A DNA stretch of 64,000 bases from positions 60,740,756 through 60,804,755 of the forward strand of contig CM060731.1 in NCBI GenBank assembly GCA_030704615.1. Reading direction: 5' to 3'. Every line of letters begins with the position of its first letter. Within the stretch, counting starts at the first letter, position 1. The position numbers and the translations under genes are program-made. Shown in pieces: positions 57,285 through 64,000 of this stretch. Source of the DNA: Takakia lepidozioides. Lineage: Eukaryota; Streptophyta; Takakiopsida; Takakiales; Takakiaceae. The notes beneath the pieces were generated by a model. The model worked only from the letters and a program-made list of their open reading frames with translations, made no database searches and had not been told where the DNA came from.

Positions 57285-57831
57285 TATGAAACCACATCTA
57301 GTTGGGCCATACTGTCAAACCCTTGATGCGCATCCCTTATGCTCCCAGATGTCAACAAGGGTGTTATCCAAAATGATGTGTTATCCAAAATGATATCCCA
57401 CACAATTCCACTTTTGCTGATGTCAGCGGAACCTGCTTGCCCTTCTCCAGGGCTCCTAGGCTGGCACGCGCATTGAGAATACAAGATAAGGCGACCCTGT
57501 TAGGAGTCATCCTGTCTTGCTGCATTCTCTCATATATCTTGAAAGCCTCCCTGCCACATCCATGTTGAGCATACCCTGCAATCATGGTGTTTCATGATAC
57601 TATATCTCGTTTAGCCATATTGTCAAAAGCTTGACGCGCATCCTTTATGCTCCCACATTTTGCATACATGTCCACAAGCGCAGTCTCCAAATTTATGTAG
57701 CATGCAATTCCAGATTTAATCAGGTCAGCATGGACTTCTTTGCCCTTCTCCAAGGCTCCTAGGCTGGCACATGCATTGAGAACACAAGTGACTGTGACCT
57801 TGAGAGAGGGAGAGAGAGGGAGAGAGAGCAC
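57285..57831 (-). pseudogene. PPR gene fragment, about five motifs
   Basis: The minus strand reads VTCVLNACASLGALEKGKEV, HADLIKSG, TALVDMYAKCGSIKDARQAF and AKRDIVS. A stop (TGA in place of the usual Trp codon, 57592-57594) follows, then NTMIAGYAQHGCGREAFKIY, ERMQQDRMTPN and ARASLGALEKGKQV. After a frameshift it continues SADISKSGIVWDII and [20 protein letters not shown]. These are consecutive L, S and P motifs of a PLS-class PPR protein, an organellar RNA-binding factor type. A short duplication (CAAAATGATRTGTTATCC) near 57368 accompanies the frameshift. 57832-58430 shows no gene. Confidence 0.85.
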
Positions 57832-58429
57832 TGCCTTATCATTTCAATCATGCGATTTGTTCAATCAGGCACCATAGGCTCGACCAACGAACATGTGCGC
57901 CCCCCTTGCCAACCTCAATACAGGATCGACCTGGCTCCTTTCTGACACCCCTGACCTTCATCATGTTTCTCACCTTTGCAGTATCATTCACCCGCCAGCT
58001 GCAGCATAGATGTTTGATAGCAACACATAAGTCGCAGCATCCTGTTCATCCCACGTGAGGATGGATGTTGCCGCACGTTCAAGCGAATTCTCTCTCTGTA
58101 GGCATGGACATTGTCTTATGTACAAAGTCTAATGGACTGCCAACTAGTGCTGCAGCGGCCCCATTGTCACTTGCTGTACGAGTCAGCAGCTAACGGGCCA
58201 ATGGGTTTCACTTACGTTGCACCATAGGTGGGGCTATTGGCCCTTGTTGAAGAACTATCTCTTGAGATGTATGTGTACTACCATTCCACCTTCGTCATGG
58301 TCACTTTTTGGCAGCTGTATATTCCACCTATTATTACTTCTCTTCCTGAGTTGTCCTGGAGGAGATTATTGGATAGATGATCAACAATTCACTGTTTCAT
58401 GAAGTTCTTCCAGCAAACACCCCAACCCT

Positions 58430-58720
58430 ACTATAGTAACATGTCAAAATCACTCCAAAACCACCATAGATCCACCAGCGAGCTTCTCCTCATCTATGTT
58501 ATCTGTTTTTTGATACTTTCATGCTGCCACATCGGTAGTAACTTGTCAAAGTCACTCCTAACCATCACAGATCCACCCAACGAGCTAACTTACAGAAATC
58601 AATATGCATCTCAAGGCCGAGTCTGATGAGAGGGTAAAACGGGCAGAAATAGGTTGAAGAAGAAGGTGCCCTCACCACATTGTCCTTGACCTTGTGTCAT
58701 GACCCTCCAGTGCTTCGTAT
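58430..58720 (+). repeat. R1 dispersed repeat, copy with doubled first module
   Basis: TGTCAAARTCACTCCAAACC with CCACCATAGATCCACC occurs near 58441 and again near 58546; then CGAGTCTGATGAGAGGG, GAAGAAGGTGCCCTCACCAC and TTGTCCTTGACCTTGTGTC follow, as in the other R1 copies. Confidence 0.7.
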
Positions 58721-58799
58721 TTGCCCTCTGGATCTGAGCTGGCCATCCCACACCACCCAAAAAACTATATTGTATAAGCTATGGCCAAGCATGCTTCTC

Positions 58800-59300
58800 T
58801 CACTCTCTCTTTCTGGCCCTGGCTATGGCAAACATGAGTACATTCTCTCTGTGGCCTTGTTGGCGTCTCATTGCTGGGCAGCTCACATGTGGCAGATTGA
58901 TACTTGTGTGCAAGGCTTTGTAGAGGATATCTGAAAAGCCCATACTGATTGCTTATACCAATGTCACAGAGTGACTCACAAAGATAGTGTCTGTTCCCTT
59001 TGTTCTGCCAAACTGGGCGCAGGGTCTATGGCCACAGGGCCACGGCAAGCAACATCTCATGAGTACATCGTCTCTCTAGATAAGAATGGTGCTGTCATAC
59101 CAAGACTACTACAACAGATCCCATCAGTACTCTTTACTTCATTTGCCTTTGGGCTGGAAAACCACTGGGCTGGGTGACCTACCCAGAAGTCCCCATGCTG
59201 CACTCACTGTTTGAAGTTCCACTTAAACTAGGTGCAGGTCTACGGCCACAAGGCTACGGCAATCAACCTCTCATGAGTACATTCTCTCATATAAGAGTTC
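58800..59300 (+). repeat. Repeat of about 212 bp, two and a half copies
   Basis: GCAGGGTCTATGGCCACAGG...CATCTCATGAGTACAT near 59020 recurs near 59233 as GCAGGTCTACGGCCACAAGG...CCTCTCATGAGTACAT; a shorter version (CTGGCTATGGCAAACATGAG) lies near 58817. No gene was recognised. Confidence 0.6.
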
Positions 59301-59377
59301 TTGCTAGGCTATACAGGAGTGAATAGAACGCACATAGAACACAATTTGGTATTAATAGCATAAGGGACATAGAATAC

Positions 59378-59618
59378 CCTGGTCAGTGACCTTCTGGGAG
59401 CCTCAAATAGCTTCAATGGCAGCATTCCAACTTTTGGCTGACAACTGGAACTCCTTGAAAACTTGCTGTCCGAAACATTTGTCTTGGACAAATCCAAACA
59501 CCAAATGTTCCACAGAAACAACTGAATCACCATATTCCTTCTTGTGGCCACGGGCCCTGTTTATTATTAAGGCCTCCAAATCACGACCCAAAATTGATCC
59601 ACTTGTATCCCCTCTAAC
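59378..59618 (-). pseudogene. ClpB (Hsp100) single-exon relic
   Basis: A 241-base exon with AG before and GT after encodes VRGDTSGSILGRDLEALI, KKEYGDSVVSVEHLVFGFVQ, FGQQVFKEFQLS, AAIEAI, a stop, then GSQKVTDQ. This matches the end of the Clp N-terminal domain and the lead into the first ATPase domain of organellar ClpB disaggregases (family form SVEHLVL and AIEAIRG.QKVTDQ). The stop is TGA where the family has Arg, consistent with CGA to TGA. The expected next exon (DPEGKYEALEKYG, Walker A) was not found downstream, nor clear upstream exons, so a single exon survives. Confidence 0.8.
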
Positions 59619-59619
59619 C

Positions 59620-62045
59620 TGGGAACATCAGGCACTTCATGTCATAAAATAACTGCTAGTTTCCAAATTGTTCCAAATGGAAGCACAAGACCAACTTACC
59701 AAGACACACCTCTCAGCAAGTCTACCAAGCTTCACTTCACTGTTCCTGTCTTCGTCCATATTTTTTGCCAACTGAGATGATACCCAGATTAACCAGGAAG
59801 TCAAATACCTAGATAATTGACTGCTGACCATAGAGTAGCCAAACCGGACCATAAAAGACAAGACAAACTGAGCAAAGCAAAATAGGAAACCAAAAACCAG
59901 ACAAAGGAAGAGTAACACAGTCTTTGTCAGAGCCACTTGGGACAACAGGAAACACATCACATAGCACTAGCGAGATACTGGCTTCATCTCTGCCTTTATG
60001 AGCACCCAACAGAGATAACTGGCACCAGATTTCTGGCTGTTCCCAGGAAATGGGCAGACCTGGCTGTTGATTCTCTTCTACAGAGAACATATGTAACCTA
60101 GACAAAGGAAATTCAACTAGAAAACTACATACTAGTAGAACTACATACAAGTAGAACAACATATATCTAATCTGAGAGCCTAATAAAATGTAAACTACAT
60201 ACAAGTAAACAAAAGAACAGAAAAAGGAATGACAGCAAAATAATTGGCACATCTACCAATAATTTCCAACTTTACTTCTCATGCAACTCCATCTCAATGC
60301 AATCACCATTTGGTGTACAATCAAATCCCTACACTTGTCAATTTTTGCAAACCTGGGGCTCTGACCTCCAAATTTCAACCTAGCACTAAGAATGTGACAC
60401 ATTCCAATGTGTCACATATGGCTTCATCAAATACTCTCTCTTTCTAGCTTTCCAAAGTTAGAAAGCTTTGGACAAAGCTTCACTGATCTGGTCTGCAGGA
60501 TATTCAAAACCCACAATTCCACCTGGAAGAAATTGCCAAAGACAGCGAGATCAAACTGGCCATGCCCATAGAGTGCTGTCACCATCACCTTGGCCAGCCC
60601 TGTTTCCCTACATTTCAGTGCTTCCCAGTGGCTGCTATGGCATGTGTGGGTTCGAGTGCTGGGATGATACCTCTTGTGACCTTTCCTTTGAGGTCAAAAG
60701 CTGAAGCTCTTCCAGGCACTGATAAAGTAACTCAATGTCTTACTGAAGTCTTCCACTATGAGGATCAGAAATGTTTGGCAGCTTACCTGCGCACTGCCTT
60801 GACCCTTAGACAATCCCTTGAGCAGTAGTTGCTTTTGGGGTGTTTTTTTTTGGCTCTGATTTTGCTTTTCTTTGCGTGACTTTTTGAATTGAGACAATAC
60901 ACAAATCTCTTAGTGTTAAGAATACACCTTTTGATCTCAGTCCAGACAAGAAAGTGGTCAGAAGTACCAACACTTTGGCAACTGGGGAAACAACTCCTTA
61001 TCCACTATGATATATTCCACAATGGACTGTTCCCCAGTTTGGACTTTTTTACAAGTCCCCTGCAAAGGGACCTCTTTTGACCTTTCCTTTGAGGTCAAAA
61101 GCTGAAGCTCTTCCAGGCACTGATAAAGTCTCCAAGGAAGTTAAGCTCGATTGTGCTAAGTTCCTTGCCAAAGGCCTGTGGTCTTGTTAGGAGCCTTTAA
61201 AGCCGGGTGAGCAAGGCCAACAACAGGACACCGTCATTGGGCCTTCTGGCGAGGATGAGCAGCAAACAACACTAAGGGTTCCCTCTGAGGCATGTTGACA
61301 CATCCCACAAAGAGTTCCTTAGCCCTCATGCCGCCCTTCAGTTTCAGTCTCAGCCAAATACCGTGAAGTTCCTTGTTGATGATTTCAGAATTATGACACA
61401 GGAAATCAAGGCCAAAGACTATGCTTTGCAGAAGCTGTCTTGCCCAGCATAAATGTGGGTGCCAATTAGCTTGAAGAACTTGTCCCACTTCACATTGTTT
61501 CCTCTTAAGATGCCCAGCCGCAAGCCAGATGGAAGGACACAGTTGGAAAAACTGTTCCTATGATTCAAGACAGCCTCCATAAAGTTAAGCACTTACTTGG
61601 CAGTAAAATAACGAGCCTCAAAGCTAGACATACGACAGAGGGTGGCTGGCAGGCAAAAAACAACACCAAAAAGCAAGAGTTAACGCAAAGAGTTAAGTAT
61701 GGATTTACAGGTTGTTGCAAGGCAGATCATCCAGGTGTCAAATAGTGTACAATTAGTAACTGACCACCTTTAAGTTACTTCTTCCCGAAAATGAAAATTG
61801 GAAGAGGTCCTTTGTGTCTTGCAAGCTCCGCGAGCAACTGGACTTATCTCCGAATCGCCCCCCAGAAGTCCAAACCAACATACCCCTCCTGAATTCAGTT
61901 CTAGCAATGTTTCATATCCCACCATTGATTGAATGAAGGCAGGAAAGTTTCCTGACCTGGACATTCGCATTGAGAAGATGACAATGTTCTGAAAATGAAC
62001 TCCACGCTTCTTCCGCAGTTCGATGACGACAAGCATTGACCATTT
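59620..62045. other. Unassigned sequence with a 60-bp direct repeat
   Basis: No gene could be supported. ACCTCTTKTGACCTTTCCTT followed by TGAGGTCAAAAGCTGAAGCT and CTTCCAGGCACTGATAAAGT occurs at about 60669-60728 and again at about 61070-61129, nearly identical. A minus-strand frame at 61234-61488 has no family pattern. Confidence 0.5.
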
Positions 62046-62049
62046 CGTC

Positions 62050-62480
62050 TCCATTGTCCCACCATTGACTGGGGTCGGGAAAGTGTTCATTCCACCAGTG
62101 TTCAGTCTCTGTTATCTGTTTTTGGATACTTTCCTGCTGCCACATCGGCAGTAACTTGTCAAAGTCACTCCAAACCACCACAGATCCACCCAACAAGCTA
62201 TGCATCTCAAGGCCGAGTCTGATGAGAGGGCAAAACAGGCAAAAATAGGTGGAAGAAGAAGGTGCCCTCACCACAGTGTCTTTGACCTTGTGTCATGACC
62301 CATGGAGGATTTGACCGACCATCAACCCAAAAAGGCCTCTTGTGTGTGCTGCTTGAGTTTGTAGTCAGGTAATGTCGGATTGGTCTGTGAGAACCACCAC
62401 GGCCCAGCTGAGCAAGCAGAGATTGAAACACCAAGACCAAGCCGACTCTCCCAAGAACCTTGTAAACATCAGGAAGAAAG
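62050..62480 (+). repeat. R1 dispersed repeat, longest copy
   Basis: Contains all R1 modules in order: CCACCATTGACTGGGGTC, TTTTTGGATACTTTCCTGC, CACATCGGCAGTAACTTGTC, AAAGTCACTCCAAACCACC, GAGTCTGATGAGAGGGCAAA, GTGCCCTCACCACAGTGTC, CCATGGAGGATTTGACCGAC, CATCAACCC and GTAGTCAGGTAATGTCGGAT. It therefore serves as the reference copy for the family. Confidence 0.7.
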
Positions 62481-62604
62481 AAGGTTCCAGCTGAGCAGGC
62501 AGCATCCAAAAGGATCGACCGGTGTATGAAACCCCTCGGCGTTCAGGGACGCAGGGACATCGTCGTCCCTGCAGTTACTTTTGGGCAGTCGGGGCAGATA
62601 TAAA

Positions 62605-62700
62605 ACTTTGACGACGACAATGACATGGCTACGATGACGTGTCTACGAAACGTGGCGACGATGACGTGTTGACGATGACATGGCGATGATGACGAGGCAC
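62605..62700. repeat. GACGATGACGTG minisatellite
   Basis: About six imperfect units of GACGATGACRTGNCNAC. Frames through it encode Ser- or His-rich low-complexity peptides and are not genes. Confidence 0.75.
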
Positions 62701-62949
62701 TAAGGCATCCAATTCCTGTTCTGTACGCTAAACTACCTTCCAACCTTCTTGTCTTCGCGATGCTCCGCACTACTCGCGACGAATTCGGAGAACTACTTTC
62801 AATTTTAGAAAGGGTACGTCGTCCCCATGGTGTTACATATACATCCCATATTACATTGTTTTTCGGAAGAAGAATGGCGGAGTTGCCGAAGCCATCATGT
62901 CCTGTCTCCATTTTTCATTGTATCTATCTATCTACGCCCAAGATGTGAG

Positions 62950-64000
62950 GGGGAATTGAACCCCATTTTCTGCCCAATATGCAGCCACTTCCACACCTGA
63001 TGAGCCGCCCTCAAATCCATTCACACTTGACAGCAGCAAGGTAACAGAATCAGAGCTTCTTCTGGAGGACTATGCATCAACAAATGCTTCAGAACCTGCA
63101 GGAACAAAAACTAAAGTTACAAGCTGGACCAGAGAGAGAGAGAAAGAGAAAAACCAGTAAATGGCAAGTATATCTTCCTCTCATTATTCATAAGTTATCC
63201 CTTAGTTGGGTGTAATTCCATTGATATTAATTGAACCAACATGATGGATCAAAAGCTTCGTTTTTGGGATGTTGGACCATTACTGGAGGCAAGAGAAAAA
63301 GACCTCACATTCTTGAAGGGGATTTCAGGACAGTTTTTCGGCTTGTTTGAGATTGGCAGCTCAAGTAGTTACCCCCAACCTTGAACTCCAACATGCACAA
63401 ACTGATGTTATAGTGTGAGGGAGTCAAGCCGCATCAATCTATAACAATACCAAATACCCTTACCATCACTATATGAACTTTCAAGCAGCCACCATGGGAT
63501 TGGATCTTGGTGGGTTAAGGCTAGCTTTTGACAATATTCATGCAAGTTCGTCAAGGGCTCCATCTAAAGCCACATCACGAGAAACAAACAAACATGTCCA
63601 AAGATGCTGAACAAACTTGTGCACAGGGCTGCCCCTCTCATCAAGCTCATTAAAATTCGTATTCACTTCCATCTTCAAGCCTTGGAGAAGCTCCACCACC
63701 CAAACCCAGAATTAGGACAGCACTCTGATTTCCATCCACTGTCACCAGAATCAGTCAAAAATCCCCCTTCAACCAAGTGCAATTATGGGCTGACTTCCCA
63801 CCTATGCCGGGTAGACCCCACTATCATTTCCTGTGGATATGCCACAGGAAATGTACTCAACAGTACATGATGCTCAATACTCTCAGGAAATGGTGGATGG
63901 TCTGAGTAGCTACACAGACCAATGAATGAAGCAAGACACTCGCATCTTTCCAAGAAAACATCCTTTCACCAGTAATCACCACAAGAACGAATCCCATCTT
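62950..64000. other. No recognisable gene
   Basis: A small perfect inverted repeat, ATTTCCTGTGG..CCACAGGAAAT, lies at about 63826-63852. An 88-codon frame at 63604-63870 has no family pattern. Confidence 0.4.

Noticed and set aside
1-64000. tRNA, rRNA or other structured RNA genes
   Set aside because: I saw no convincing tRNA box A/box B pair or rRNA segment by eye; a covariance-model scan would be decisive.

Overview
This window reads as nuclear DNA of a land plant with a large, repeat-rich genome. The evidence is a spliced DMP (DUF679) membrane-protein gene, exon relics of the plant kinase SnRK1 and of ClpB, many decayed PLS-type PPR fragments, and En/Spm (CACTA) and hAT DNA transposons. 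The abundance of decayed PPR sequence would fit a lycophyte, fern or other seed-free plant, but the sequence does not fix the species. Only one host gene looks intact; most of the rest is mobile-element sequence and gene relics.

0-15.3 kb: two inverted, diverged and broken copies (2-4267 on +, 9775-12166 on -) of one spliced gene family. The shared protein has a basic charged linker, a DIPDG motif where amino-methyltransferases carry their catalytic motif IV, and downstream of it an ILDLTCGTG SAM-binding-like motif I. This is the permuted order of N4/N6 DNA amino-methyltransferases. Between the copies lies a frameshifted retrotransposon gag relic. Around them are perfect palindromes centred on GGCGCC, expanded at 12.2-14.3 kb into three tandem arrays (145 bp, about 85 bp, about 287 bp).

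15.3-23.5 kb: LINE-like poly(A) tails, a six-exon relic of the SnRK1 kinase alpha subunit on -, a non-autonomous hAT element with terminal repeats and target duplication, a 110-base foldback, and a dispersed repeat family called R1 here.

23521-41650: a complete CACTA transposon of 18,130 bp bounded by CACTACTACGTTT inverted repeats and a TAA target duplication. It has GTCGC-rich subterminal arrays, a spliced TNPA-like gene running outward on -, a SET-domain reading frame, and a TNP2 transposase gene running outward on + that carries eight in-frame stops but almost no frameshifts.

41.6-48.9 kb: the 3' terminus of a second CACTA family, a higher-order tandem array derived from a PPR fragment, another PPR relic, and clustered R1 repeats.

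48978-53688 (-): an apparently intact two-exon gene for a 654-residue protein that joins a DMP membrane domain to a roughly 450-residue helical, Ala/Gln-rich tail.

53.7-64 kb: tandem repeats, a LINE-like tail, a PPR relic abutting a receptor-kinase fragment, one ClpB exon relic with an in-frame stop, more R1 copies and unassigned sequence.
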